Shown one piece after another: positions 27,995-37,037 of a stretch of 60,798 nucleotides of DNA. The position numbers and the translations under genes are program-made. Each line of letters opens with the position of its first letter. Within the stretch, counting starts at the first letter, position 1. Source of the stretch: DRQF01 sp964559135. GTDB lineage: Bacteria; Planctomycetota; GCA-002687715; DRQF01. The stretch spans positions 1-60,798 of the forward strand of contig CAZLGG010000012.1 in assembly GCA_964559135.1 (NCBI GenBank), in the 5' to 3' direction. The notes under the pieces are model-generated. The model was not told the origin of the DNA. It searched no databases and saw only the letters and a program-made list of their open reading frames with translations.

Positions 27995-29431
27995 ATGGGA
28001 ATCGACACGACCCCCGAACGCGGAGACGCCGGCTCGGTACGCCTCAGCCGCAGAGATCTCCTCAAACGGAGTGCCTTGGGGTTGGGCTTGCTCCCGACGA
28101 TGAGTTGGCGCTCCCTCGCCGCGTTGGCCCAGGGCCCCACGCATCACACGCCCACGGCGAAGAGGATGATCGTCCTTTTCATGTCGGGCGGCATGTCGCA
28201 GTTGGACCTCTTCGACCCCAAGCCACTTCTGAACGAGCGGCGCGGCGAGGACCTTCCCCCCTCGATCCGCAACGGCACGAAGAGTTCCCAGCTCACGGAA
28301 CGGCAGGGTGCCCTCGCGGTGGTCGGCAGTCGCTTTGAGTTCAAGAGGTACGGAACGTCAGGCCTGGAGATGTCGGAGCTGTTGCCCCACATCGGTGGGA
28401 TGGCCGACAAGCTGACGTTGATTCGTTCCCTTCAGACCGACCATGTCCTCCACGAGGCAGCCGTGACGGAACTCTTCACCGGCACGGCGCTCCTGGGCCG
28501 CCCATCCTGGGGTTCGTGGGTCTCCCACGCCCTCGGAAGCGCCAATCCGAATCTTCCCGAATTCGTCGTCATGCTCTCTTCCGGAGACCGGTTGGCTCCG
28601 CTCCACCCCCGTCTGTGGCACAACGGATTCCTGCCGGGCAAACACCAGGGCGTCTTCTTCCGGTCCAAGGGCGCTCCCGTCCTCTATCTCGACAATCCTC
28701 CAGGCGTCGACGCAACGGTGCGAAAGAAGACCCTCGAGACGATCGAAGCTCTCAACGGGCACGAAGCCGAACGCACGGCCGCGGCTGCGCGTATCGAGAC
28801 ACGCAACAAGACCTACGAGATGGCCGCCCGAATGCAGACTTCGCTACCGGAGTTGGCCGCATTGAAGGAGGAACCTCCGGAAGTGCTGAAGCGCTACGGC
28901 GCCGAGATCGGCAAGCCCTCTTTCGCCAACAACTGCCTGCTGGCCCGCCGCCTCGTCGAGCGCGGCGTCCGATTCGTCCAGTTGATGGACGGCGCCTGGG
29001 ACCACCACTACAACATCCCACGGGTCTTGCCGAAGAAGTGCGGTCAGGTCGACCGCCCCATCGGTGCGCTTCTTGGGGACCTGGACGAACGAGGACTTCT
29101 GGATGACACCATCGTGGTGATGGTCGGCGAGTTCGGACGAACCCCCTTCTGCGAAGGCCCCCTCTCGTTCGAGAGCTACGGGCGCGACCACAACGGGCAG
29201 GCCGCAGGCGCGATCGTCGCCGGTGGAGGATTCCGACAGGGTTTCAGCTATGGCAAGACCGATGAATGGGGATGGGCCGCCATCGACGAGAAGGTCCACG
29301 TCCACGACCTCCAGGCCACGATTCTGCACTGCCTGGGATTCAACCACGAGAAGCTGACCTACCGAAATCGTGGCCGGGATTTTCGGCTCACCGACGTGGG
29401 AGGTAGAGTGATCGCTCCACTCCTCGCCTAG
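27995..29431 (+). CDS. Tat-exported DUF1501 family protein
   Basis: The 478-residue protein has a twin-arginine signal, SRRDLLKRSALGLG, near residue 15 and then a DUF1501 domain (sulfatase/alkaline phosphatase-like fold) with VLFMSGGMSQLDLFDPKP, GGMADKLTLIRS, AWDHHYN and VVMVGEFGRTP. DUF1501 proteins are the standard partner of PSCyt1/DUF1549/DUF1553 proteins in planctomycetes. Tat export implies folding, perhaps with a cofactor, before secretion. The ATG at 27995 lies 19 bases after the upstream stop with GAAGGAA before it, so the pair is clearly an operon. Confidence 0.93.
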   Translation: MGIDTTPERGDAGSVRLSRRDLLKRSALGLGLLPTMSWRSLAALAQGPTHHTPTAKRMIVLFMSGGMSQLDLFDPKPLLNERRGEDLPPSIRNGTKSSQLTERQGALAVVGSRFEFKRYGTSGLEMSELLPHIGGMADKLTLIRSLQTDHVLHEAAVTELFTGTALLGRPSWGSWVSHALGSANPNLPEFVVMLSSGDRLAPLHPRLWHNGFLPGKHQGVFFRSKGAPVLYLDNPPGVDATVRKKTLETIEALNGHEAERTAAAARIETRNKTYEMAARMQTSLPELAALKEEPPEVLKRYGAEIGKPSFANNCLLARRLVERGVRFVQLMDGAWDHHYNIPRVLPKKCGQVDRPIGALLGDLDERGLLDDTIVVMVGEFGRTPFCEGPLSFESYGRDHNGQAAGAIVAGGGFRQGFSYGKTDEWGWAAIDEKVHVHDLQATILHCLGFNHEKLTYRNRGRDFRLTDVGGRVIAPLLA

Positions 29432-29493
29432 TCGTGTGAAACGGAAATCCTTATCAGTGGGGTGGATGATTCCCTGACCTCGGATCGAGCGAC

Positions 29494-31296
29494 ATGCCCA
29501 TACGCATTCTCCTTCTCGGCCTTTGGCTGACGTTGCCGCTCGTCGGGCAACAACAGAACCTCGTCATCGGCATTCCCATCCTCTCGGGCGAGAACGCAAC
29601 GCCTCGAAGCGAAGCGTTTCGCCGCGGGGCACAAATGGCCGCCGAGGACTGGAATCGCGTCGGTGGACGCACGCGCATATCCATGGAGGTTCTCGGCGTA
29701 GCGGAGCTCAAGGAACTCTCCGCGGCCATCTCCGCCTTCAAGAAGAACGGAGGCACCGCACTCATCGCACCGGGCTGGAGCCCCAAAGAGCTTCGCAAGG
29801 TCACCGCTGCGGCGCGCAGAAGCAAGCTGCCTCTTCTCGTTCAAAAAGACGACGCCTCATCGTTGGCGGGAACCATTCGACGCATCCTCCACGAGAGGCT
29901 CCGTCTGGATCACATCGTCGTCCTGGAGCACGGTCGACGGGGACCGGCCGAGCTTGTGAAACCTTTTCGAAAACTCGCCGGCACGGCATGCGTCGACTCC
30001 TTCTCGCTCAAGGGCAAGGCTGCACCGATCGTTGAACGCATTCGGTCGAAGGGCGCCGACTGCGTCCTCGCCTTGGTTGACGAGAAGACGCCGGTCGATC
30101 TCCTCCAAGACGTCGTCGGCCTTTTGAAGATCCCGGTCTTCTTCATCGATCTCGGTGCAGCCAAGACGCCCGCACTCCCCCGCGAGACCTATCTTTTCCG
30201 CCCGGGGACGTACGATACATCCTCGAAGGGTGCTGCTTTCCAACAGGCCTATGAGAAGAGGTTTGGCGTCAACCAGCCACAAGCGGGAGCGGGCTATGAC
30301 GCGCTTTGGCTGATGGCCTCGGGCCTCGCGGCCAATCCGGACAAGGGCGGACTCTCGGATCGCATCCGGAAGCTGCGCATCGAGGGAGTGCGCGGTCTGC
30401 TCTCCTGTCGCGCCGAACGACGGCAACTCGTCTTCTCTCCTCCGTGGACTCTCTGGACCGTTCGCGGGGACAAGGCCACGCCGCTTCTCCCCGGGATCGG
30501 TGGCACGGGGCTCACGCCCCCACGCTTCGCCCAGGGGGCGAGAGATTCCGCCGAATTCGGAGTCCCCTTCGGATACGACCGCAGCAATGCCTTCGAACTC
30601 GAGAAGGGCACCCAGTGGGTCGTCGTCGGTTACGGCACGCCGGAGGAATCCACGATCGACGAAGACCTCGATGTCCTCGGCCTCTCGACGCGTGGAGCCT
30701 CTCCGCTCTTGGACCACCTCGTCAAGGAGGAACTCTTGGCGCGCATCTTGGCCATCACGTCTCAAAAGTTCTCGAGAAACGGCGACGGGACCTCGATTCC
30801 CGGTAAGAGCTTCAGGATCAGCTTCGCAACCCATTTGCCTCCCAAGGCCAAGGGTGGACGCATTTGGCGGGTCGTGGTCGCGGGAGACGACCCCGAAGCC
30901 GGCGGGCGGGCTTTCCCTGGTTCCGGACTTGCGAAGACCTTCTCCACGTTTCTCAGGCGGACGATCTACGAGAAGGACGCTTTGGATCCGAAGATCGAGC
31001 CCGACGATCTTCCGTATCTCCTCCGCTCGATGGAGGAACTCGCCTATGACAAGTTGCGAATGGAACAGCTCCAGTCCCTCATCAACGGCTATGCCGGCGG
31101 CCTCGCTCTCACGACGGCTCACGAGGTCGGACATCTGGCCGGTCTCCCCCATATCACGAGCGACCCCCACGGGATCATGAACGTGGCCGAGGGCGGCGGG
31201 CTCGACCACCGACTGGGACACTTCGCCGAGGAGAGCCACAAACGGCTCCTGCAGAGTCTGGGCCTCGTTCCCCGGTCTGCCAAGACATCACCTTGA
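29494..31296 (+). CDS. Exported fusion: type-I periplasmic-binding-protein domain plus metzincin-like zinc protease domain
   Basis: The 600-residue protein has a signal peptide (MPIRILLLGLWLTLPLVGQ). Residues about 24-340 read as a branched-chain-amino-acid/receptor-type periplasmic binding fold: IGIPILSGENATPRSEAFRR, GGTALIAPGWSP, KGADCVLALVDEK and AGAGYDALWLMASGL. The last 230 residues are different and contain TTAHEVGHLAGLPH (His543, Glu544, His547, His553) followed nine residues later by a Met in GIMN (Met562). This HExxHxxGxxH plus Met-turn arrangement is that of metzincin proteases. I do not know a described family with this domain order. Substrate and ligand are unknown. It follows the DUF1501 gene by 62 bases and may be in the same unit. 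Confidence 0.7.
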   Translation: MPIRILLLGLWLTLPLVGQQQNLVIGIPILSGENATPRSEAFRRGAQMAAEDWNRVGGRTRISMEVLGVAELKELSAAISAFKKNGGTALIAPGWSPKELRKVTAAARRSKLPLLVQKDDASSLAGTIRRILHERLRLDHIVVLEHGRRGPAELVKPFRKLAGTACVDSFSLKGKAAPIVERIRSKGADCVLALVDEKTPVDLLQDVVGLLKIPVFFIDLGAAKTPALPRETYLFRPGTYDTSSKGAAFQQAYEKRFGVNQPQAGAGYDALWLMASGLAANPDKGGLSDRIRKLRIEGVRGLLSCRAERRQLVFSPPWTLWTVRGDKATPLLPGIGGTGLTPPRFAQGARDSAEFGVPFGYDRSNAFELEKGTQWVVVGYGTPEESTIDEDLDVLGLSTRGASPLLDHLVKEELLARILAITSQKFSRNGDGTSIPGKSFRISFATHLPPKAKGGRIWRVVVAGDDPEAGGRAFPGSGLAKTFSTFLRRTIYEKDALDPKIEPDDLPYLLRSMEELAYDKLRMEQLQSLINGYAGGLALTTAHEVGHLAGLPHITSDPHGIMNVAEGGGLDHRLGHFAEESHKRLLQSLGLVPRSAKTSP

Positions 31297-31372
31297 CCGG
31301 AACGGGTGAGGGTCCGTCCCCACGAGCGACACGAGGATTCATCGACTGGGCGGCCGGAAGGCCCGGGCGGAT

Positions 31373-32074
31373 CTACTCCACGAGGGCGATGTCTTCTCTC
31401 GGTACCCAAGCGGATGCTCCCAGATGGGTGATTCGGGCCCAGCGATCCGAAAGGGCTTCCACACGAACAGTGGCTCCCGCGGCCAGGCGAAACGCCGGGC
31501 CGGACGAGACGACCGGGTCGATCAAACAGGCCGTTTCCTCCTTCAGGATGACCGCAAGGCAATCAGGCGCCCGCGCCTCCTCGATGAGTTCGGTCGTTCC
31601 CCAAGAGAGGGCCGCGATCACGACGAGCAGACCGGTGAAGACGAGCCGCCGCGAGCGCCGGAAACGCAGGAGCAAGACCAACCCGAGGATCTCGAGGACG
31701 CCGCAGAGGAAAAGGCGCATGCGCCGGGAATGCTGGAAGGAAGGAATCCCTCCGGGCGATTGAACGGCAGTCCGACCCAATGCTCGATTCACGACCTCCA
31801 AGGCTTCGTGGACGACGGGGTCGTCGCGGAGTCGTCTGCGTGCGCCCAAAAGATACGCCTTGGCCTCGGCGAAACGGCCGATCGAAGCCGCGGCGAGGCC
31901 CATATTGAAGAGAATCGGACCGGCATCGTCACTCTCGGGAACGAAGGCGTCCGAGAAGAGAGCAAGCGCCTCCTCGAAACGGCCGGCTTCGTGGGCCGCC
32001 TTGGCCCTCGCCAGGACTTCAGTTCGGTCGGGGCCCCCGTTCACGAGGCTGAGTATGAGAATCAGAAGGGTCAC
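31373..32074 (-). CDS. batE: BatE-like TPR/SH3 membrane protein
   Basis: The 233-residue protein starts with a hydrophobic signal (VTLLILILSLVNGG) and contains TPR-like repeats (AKAAHEAGRFEEALALFSDA, FNMGLAAASIGRFAEAK). Two membrane helices follow around residues 125-170, and the tail is an SH3-like domain (GATVRVEALSDRWARI..GASAWVPREDIALV). This is the layout of BatE, the last gene of Bacteroides-type aerotolerance operons. The GTG start at 32074 forms a GTGA overlap with the batD stop, and this decides the start; a longer open frame upstream is a shadow of batD. Last gene of the operon. Confidence 0.75.
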   Translation of the reverse strand: MTLLILILSLVNGGPDRTEVLARAKAAHEAGRFEEALALFSDAFVPESDDAGPILFNMGLAAASIGRFAEAKAYLLGARRRLRDDPVVHEALEVVNRALGRTAVQSPGGIPSFQHSRRMRLFLCGVLEILGLVLLLRFRRSRRLVFTGLLVVIAALSWGTTELIEEARAPDCLAVILKEETACLIDPVVSSGPAFRLAAGATVRVEALSDRWARITHLGASAWVPREDIALVE

Positions 32075-33429
32075 GACATCCTCTCCAGACGTCCAAAGGC
32101 TCTCTCGAGATCGCGGACCACTTCGGTCACCTCCGCGATCGCGGGCATTGCGTGAGGAGCTCCTCCATAGGCGGCGCCGGACAAATGCATCATGAGGCTC
32201 GCGGCATGCCGGATCACGGTCTCGTCCAGACCCGCGGCTCGTAAACGATGGGTGAGTTCCGGGTCCACGATACGCGGCGATTCCCAACCCAGCCGGGCGG
32301 CCAAGTATTCCCGGTAGGAATTCAAAAGCTCGTCCGGTGCGTCGAAAGGAGCGCGGCGCAGGCGGTGCACCGCTTTGCGGATTCGCCGCCACGAGGGGTT
32401 CCCCCAGGTGCGCCGCCATTGTCTGGAGATGATCAGAGCCCCCACGAAAAGCAGGATGGGCAGGATCAGCAGCAACACTCCCCAAACGGCCAAGTCCGAC
32501 AGCCCACCCGTGCGGGCGGGTATGGGGCCCACCTTCATGGGAGACGGGAGGAGGATGGGCGCCGCCGCCGACTTCGCCGATTCGACGGGTGACGTGTCCA
32601 AGAGAATGGCTCGACTCCACGCATACGCATCCATCCGGTCCACCGGCACGCGGCCCGAGATGAAGTCCGTCCGGAAACGGGTCGCGTGGGAAAAACGCGC
32701 AAGGACGTTGGGCAGGGTGTAAACCCCCGGACCCGGCGCTCTCACGCGCCGCCTCAGAACCAACCGCGTGAACTCTCGCCCTGAGTCCGTGATCGTCTCC
32801 ACGGGTCGCCCTCGCACGACGCGACCGTTCAGGACCAGGGAAAGCCCCGCGGCCGGGTTCGTCTCCGCGGAAGGGATGCCCTCCAACCCCACGGGGGCAT
32901 CCCACCACGGCGCGCTCAGCTCCAGAGGAAGATCGAGAGGACGTCGAAAGAGCTGGAGCGCTTTCTCGGCGAAGAATGCCGTGTCGTATTCGACGACGAG
33001 CACGAGCTCGAAAACCCGCCCGGGTTCTCTCCAGGGACCTTCGGGGCGGACCCGAATTCGAACGTGTTTCTCCCCCACGGGGTCACGGTTGACGGTGAAC
33101 CTCGACGATGGCGACGCAAGAACGCCGGCTCGTGTGAGGACGCGAAACGGAGGAATCTCGAAACGGCCTGCTCTCCAAGCCCTCAGATGAATCGTCCATG
33201 ACACGACATCGCCGAGGGGAGAGTTGGATGGCCTTCCCACTCTCGCGGTCAGGCCGTCAAGGAGCGGCAACGGCGCCAGTCTTGCATCCCGATCGACGCC
33301 GCGGCACTCCAATCGAAGCTCGGCCGTTCTTCCCACCAGCACGGTCTTCGGACGTGGACCTTCCAACCTGACGGATTGAGCACGGGCCAGGGTGCACATC
33401 AGCGCGGAGATGACCACGTACCCCCTCAC
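32071..33429 (-). CDS. batD: BatD-like membrane protein
   Basis: The 452-residue protein has a signal peptide (VRGYVVISALMCTLARAQS). Ig-like beta domains follow (for example VGRTAELRLECRGV and EPGRVFELVLVVEYDTAFF), then a membrane helix near residue 325 (DLAVWGVLLLILPILLFVGA) and a cytoplasmic helical tail. This fits BatD, the large exported Bat protein thought to assemble with BatA/BatB. I place the start at GTG 33429 because it forms a GTGA overlap with the preceding gene's stop, as at every other junction of this operon; an ATG at 33399 is the alternative. Confidence 0.75.
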   Translation of the reverse strand: MRGYVVISALMCTLARAQSVRLEGPRPKTVLVGRTAELRLECRGVDRDARLAPLPLLDGLTARVGRPSNSPLGDVVSWTIHLRAWRAGRFEIPPFRVLTRAGVLASPSSRFTVNRDPVGEKHVRIRVRPEGPWREPGRVFELVLVVEYDTAFFAEKALQLFRRPLDLPLELSAPWWDAPVGLEGIPSAETNPAAGLSLVLNGRVVRGRPVETITDSGREFTRLVLRRRVRAPGPGVYTLPNVLARFSHATRFRTDFISGRVPVDRMDAYAWSRAILLDTSPVESAKSAAAPILLPSPMKVGPIPARTGGLSDLAVWGVLLLILPILLFVGALIISRQWRRTWGNPSWRRIRKAVHRLRRAPFDAPDELLNSYREYLAARLGWESPRIVDPELTHRLRAAGLDETVIRHAASLMMHLSGAAYGGAPHAMPAIAEVTEVVRDLERAFGRLERMS

Positions 33430-34148
33430 CAGTCTTTCTCCACGCGGCGCCGACTCGCCCGTCTCAAAGCCTCCCGCGCCGCTTTCTTCTCCGCATCCTT
33501 GCGGCGAAGAATGCGACGCAATCCAGACAGCTGCTCGGCGCTCAAACGCGTGACGGCCTGACGCGCCGTGACGGACCTGTTGCGCTGGATCCCCTTCGCT
33601 CCGGGATCTCGGGGTGAAGCACCTCGAGGCCTCTCGTGGCCGGCACGCTTCTTCCGGGCGAGCGCGGCCTTCTTCTCCGAGAGGACGTTCATTCGAACCC
33701 ACGCCCGCTCGGCGTTGCGCAGGGCGCGGACGGAGAGATGTCTCGCCATCGCCGCCCGCTTCCAATGATCCCTCGCCGACCGTGCGAAGAGGATGGCGGC
33801 GTCCCACGCCGGTGCTCCCGCTTCCGGTCGCAGAGCGAGTCGCTCCGCCGCCAGGCTACGGGACCAGGCACAAAGACCGAGGATTTCGTCCCTCAGCGGC
33901 CACAGAGTCTCGCCTCCCCAGGCCGCGGCGCGTTCCGCCGCGGCTTCGGCTCGGTCCAGTTGCCCCGCATCCCGCTCGACGAGAGCAAGAAGAGCCTCCG
34001 CGTGGGCCAGGGCCCGGTGGTCGCCCAGCCTTTCGGCTTCTCGGAGGAGTCGCCTGACGACGCCGCGCTGCGAAGGCGCCGGCGATTCCGCGTCTTGGAC
34101 CGCGCCGAGAGAGGCCAACATCAGGAATACGACCGAAGCTCTCTTCAT
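33426..34148 (-). CDS. BatC-position exported helical protein
   Basis: The 240-residue protein has a signal peptide (MKRASVVFLMLASLGAVQDA) followed by an Ala/Arg-rich, almost wholly helical sequence with TPR-like pairs (GDHRALAHAEALLALVERD, AGQLDRAEAAAERAA). A very basic C-terminus follows (KKAALARKKRAGHERPRG and RRASRRRVEKDW). It occupies the place of the TPR protein BatC between BatB and BatD, but similarity is positional rather than by motif. The ATG at 34148 forms an ATGA overlap with the batB stop. It might scaffold Bat complexes. Confidence 0.6.
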   Translation of the reverse strand: MKRASVVFLMLASLGAVQDAESPAPSQRGVVRRLLREAERLGDHRALAHAEALLALVERDAGQLDRAEAAAERAAAWGGETLWPLRDEILGLCAWSRSLAAERLALRPEAGAPAWDAAILFARSARDHWKRAAMARHLSVRALRNAERAWVRMNVLSEKKAALARKKRAGHERPRGASPRDPGAKGIQRNRSVTARQAVTRLSAEQLSGLRRILRRKDAEKKAAREALRRASRRRVEKDW

Positions 34149-35134
34149 GAGCGACGCACTCCGCTCGAGGCCAAGGCGACGAAAAGGAAACACAGCGCCC
34201 CCCAGACGAACAGTCGTCGTCGCGGAGCGAGCCCTGCACTTCGGGTTGCCGCCGCATGTTCCCGGCGCCAAGACTCGCCGCCCTCCTCGAAAAGTCGCAC
34301 GAGCTCCCCCGGCGACGAGCCGGAAGAGCGATAGACCCCGTCCGCGGCCTCGACGATCGCTTCGAGCGTGTCCGGGGCGAGCCGGGATATGACCCTGGTC
34401 CCCTCGCGATCCTTCATCCAACCTCCCTCGGGGAGTGGGATGGGCCCGCCGGATTCCGTGCCTATCCCCAAACAATCGATCCGGAGACCCCGCCGTGCCA
34501 ACTTGCGGGCAACGGCCCTCCCCTCACTGGCAAGATCCTCCCCATCGGTGATCAAGAGGATTCGTCCGTTGCCGGACGAGGCCCGCTCGAGGGATTCCGA
34601 AGCCTTGGTCAAGGCTGTCCCAATGTCGGTGCCGCCCTTTCGCACGGCATGGGGTCCTGCACGATCCACCATTGTGGCGAAGGCATCCAGATCGCGCGTG
34701 AGAGGCGAAACGAGGCGCGCCTCGCCGGCGAAAACGACGAGCCCAAATCGGTGGCCGCGTGTGGTGGCGGCAAGGCGCTGGATCTCCCATCGCGCGAATT
34801 CCAGACGGTTGGGCTCCAGATCCGCAACCTCCATCGAGCGAGAGACGTCCAAGCACAGCATCGTGTCCACGCCGGTCACCGTCGGTGCGGCGCCGCTTAG
34901 TCCCCACCGCGGTCCGATGACGGCCACGGAAGCCGAAGCCATCGCGCAAAGGAAGACGACGGTCTCCACACGCCGCGCCGACGTCCCGGCGATCGAGGCG
35001 ATGAAAGGCCCGCCCCAGGCCGTCAGCAACTCCCACCTCCGTCGGGCGCGTCTGTGGAGGACCAGAGCCAACAGGGGCGCGGTGAGAAGAATCGGCCAGA
35101 GGACGGCGTCATCCCAAGCCAGCAAGCTCGTCAT
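34145..35134 (-). CDS. batB: BatB-like von Willebrand factor A domain membrane protein
   Basis: The 329-residue protein has N-terminal hydrophobic helices (AVLWPILLTAPLLALVLH and a second near residue 60), a VWA domain with MIDAS motif DVSRSM, RKGGTDIGTALTKA and LLITDGEDLASEG, and a C-terminal helix (RLFVWGALCFLFVALASSG). Bat VWA proteins bind a divalent metal and are thought to form periplasm-facing complexes activated by the MoxR ATPase. The ATG at 35134 gives an ATGA overlap with batA. An upstream in-frame ATG at 35185 would add 17 residues without family character. Confidence 0.88.
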   Translation of the reverse strand: MTSLLAWDDAVLWPILLTAPLLALVLHRRARRRWELLTAWGGPFIASIAGTSARRVETVVFLCAMASASVAVIGPRWGLSGAAPTVTGVDTMLCLDVSRSMEVADLEPNRLEFARWEIQRLAATTRGHRFGLVVFAGEARLVSPLTRDLDAFATMVDRAGPHAVRKGGTDIGTALTKASESLERASSGNGRILLITDGEDLASEGRAVARKLARRGLRIDCLGIGTESGGPIPLPEGGWMKDREGTRVISRLAPDTLEAIVEAADGVYRSSGSSPGELVRLFEEGGESWRREHAAATRSAGLAPRRRLFVWGALCFLFVALASSGVRRS

Positions 35135-36120
35135 GGCAGCACCTCCAGGGGCCCCGATCGAAGGAGGCGAACCGCCACGAGGCAAAAGAGACTGGCCAGA
35201 ATGAACGGAACAGAGCGGTCATCCATCACCCATCGAGGACGTGGGGCCGGCCGCGTCTCCAAAGCGTCGATCTCGTCGAAGGCTCCGCGCACGGCCGGAG
35301 CATCGCTCGCCCGAAACACGTCTCCACCCGTCATTTCGGCTGCTCGCTGAAGGGCGCCGAGATCCCTCGCATCGGCATCCGCACCCGTCGTGATGATGTA
35401 CACGCGGACCCCCAAGTCCGCCGCGAGCTGGCCGGCGTGAATCGGGGCTATCTCACCCGGTCTCCCCTCGGTCGCCACGTTCTCCCGACCATCGGTGACG
35501 AGTATGACGACAGGAGTCGACGACGACGTCGCGCTCAGCGAGTCGACGGCATGAGCCAAGGCCGCACCGATGGCCGATGCGTCTTCCGGATGATCGGGCG
35601 CCAACGGCTCGAGTTCATGGAGCGCGAGCCCGAGAGCCGCATGGTCCAATGTGGGCGGGCAGATCAGATCGGGAAACCTGGCGAAAGCGATCAGACCCAC
35701 GGAGTCGTTCACGCGTCGCCCGAGAAACGACAGAGCGGCCGTGCGCGCCACATCCAGTCGACTGGACTCTTCGTCGTCGTCCTTGGTCGCCATGGAGGAC
35801 GACACGTCCAAACAGATCTGCATGTCGATGCCGCGCTCGGATTCAGGGGTCGCTCGCGGCGCGGCGGGGCCGGCAGCGGCCGCGATCAACAGGAGGACTC
35901 CCACGGCGAAGAGCGGATCCATGAGACGCGCCGCGCGCTGTCGCCATGTCATGCGGTCACCGCGGTTGGGCCTCGAGATCTCCATGGGCCCGAAGGGGAT
36001 GGCCACGCCACCCGTCCTTTTGCGCCTGAGGAAAAACAATAAGCCGAAGGGAATGATGAGCCAGAAGACCATGGGGTCCGTCCAGACCACATCGCTCATC
36101 CACTGCGGAACGAAAATCAT
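35131..36120 (-). CDS. batA: BatA-like von Willebrand factor A domain membrane protein
   Basis: The 329-residue protein has N-terminal membrane helices (MVFWLIIPFGLLFFLRRK and LFAVGVLLLIAAAAGPAAP), then a VWA domain with the MIDAS motif DVSSSM, the TPTLDHAA-type acidic region and VILVTDGRENV. A C-terminal helix (FILASLFCLVAVRLL) closes it. BatA and BatB have equal length and the same layout, so they are old duplicates. It starts with an ATGA overlap on the preceding gene. Confidence 0.9.
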   Translation of the reverse strand: MIFVPQWMSDVVWTDPMVFWLIIPFGLLFFLRRKRTGGVAIPFGPMEISRPNRGDRMTWRQRAARLMDPLFAVGVLLLIAAAAGPAAPRATPESERGIDMQICLDVSSSMATKDDDEESSRLDVARTAALSFLGRRVNDSVGLIAFARFPDLICPPTLDHAALGLALHELEPLAPDHPEDASAIGAALAHAVDSLSATSSSTPVVILVTDGRENVATEGRPGEIAPIHAGQLAADLGVRVYIITTGADADARDLGALQRAAEMTGGDVFRASDAPAVRGAFDEIDALETRPAPRPRWVMDDRSVPFILASLFCLVAVRLLRSGPLEVLP

Positions 36121-37037
36121 GAGATGACCCCCTCGCGGGAGTCATGGGGACCCTTGCAATCAACCCAATCCCGTGCGGCCGCCGCGAATCGCTCGAGGTC
36201 CTCGCGATCAGGAGCGCATTCTCGATAGCGCCATTCCGATCCTCGACGGAGGAGTCCCACGAGCTCCGCGAACTCGTCCGCACCCAACCCGTTCTGAATG
36301 TCGGGGTCGCCTTCCAGTTCTGCGTCCGTCAGGGATTCGATCGCCGTACCCGTCCGCCGCGCCGTCTCGGCTCTCAAACAGGCGACGACTTCGTCGACGA
36401 CGCGGGATCGCCCCCTACGCTCGGTCTCGGGCCACGCCGCAAACAGTCTTTCGAGGCGCTCGCTCGGGGACACCGCCACGGGGCTCCTCCGAGCCGCCCC
36501 GTTCCGCCCGGCGCGCCACGCCCCCCAGATGAGACCTCCGATGAGCGCAGAACCCACCAGGAGAATCCAGACGACCCGAGGCGCGGGAGTCGCCAAGCGG
36601 AGCAGAGACTCACGAGGCGGAGATTCGGGAACGAACGGGTTCTTGCCATCCAAACCCGAAGTCACCTCGAACGTCCAAGCTGGGGACGCGACCTCGCGCA
36701 TGATCCCCGAAGCGTTCTCGTGCACACGGAGAACGATTCTCGGCAGGACCACTCGACCTGTCTGGAAGATGTGCCCCCGATACGTCTGAACATCACGCAC
36801 CCAACGACCCTGGGCCGTCCTCATCGAGGCGACGAGCCGAAGATCGAGGGGCTCGAGCATGGACGGGGTCAGAGGTTCCATGGGGGCGCCCTCCTCCCAC
36901 GTCCTGGTCACGATGAGGGTGAACGGCTCTCCGAATCGCAACACACTCCGGTCCGGCACAATGCTCAAGGACTCCGTGCGCGGCTCCTGTGCCGCAAATG
37001 TCGTGCAGAAGAGGCTTAGGAGGATCGTCCACCTCAC
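36117..37037 (-). CDS. Exported single-span accessory protein of the MoxR/Bat operon
   Basis: The 306-residue protein has a signal peptide (VRWTILLSLFCTTFAAQ), an Ig-like extracytoplasmic domain (FGEPFTLIVTRTWEEG, TGRVVLPRIVLRVHE), one membrane helix near residue 165 (VVWILLVGSALIGGLIWGAW) and a cytoplasmic helical domain of about 120 residues. The layout resembles a short BatD or a DUF4381-type protein, both of which occur at this place between the DUF58 and batA genes. I choose GTG 37037 because it gives a GTGA overlap with the DUF58 stop; GTG 37046 is possible. Exact family not certain. Confidence 0.7.
   Translation of the reverse strand: MRWTILLSLFCTTFAAQEPRTESLSIVPDRSVLRFGEPFTLIVTRTWEEGAPMEPLTPSMLEPLDLRLVASMRTAQGRWVRDVQTYRGHIFQTGRVVLPRIVLRVHENASGIMREVASPAWTFEVTSGLDGKNPFVPESPPRESLLRLATPAPRVVWILLVGSALIGGLIWGAWRAGRNGAARRSPVAVSPSERLERLFAAWPETERRGRSRVVDEVVACLRAETARRTGTAIESLTDAELEGDPDIQNGLGADEFAELVGLLRRGSEWRYRECAPDREDLERFAAAARDWVDCKGPHDSREGVIS

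Noticed and set aside
31373..32908. A 511-residue version of batE.
   Set aside because: The first 278 residues are an out-of-frame shadow of batD; the BatE-like protein starts at the GTG at 32074, which overlaps the batD stop.
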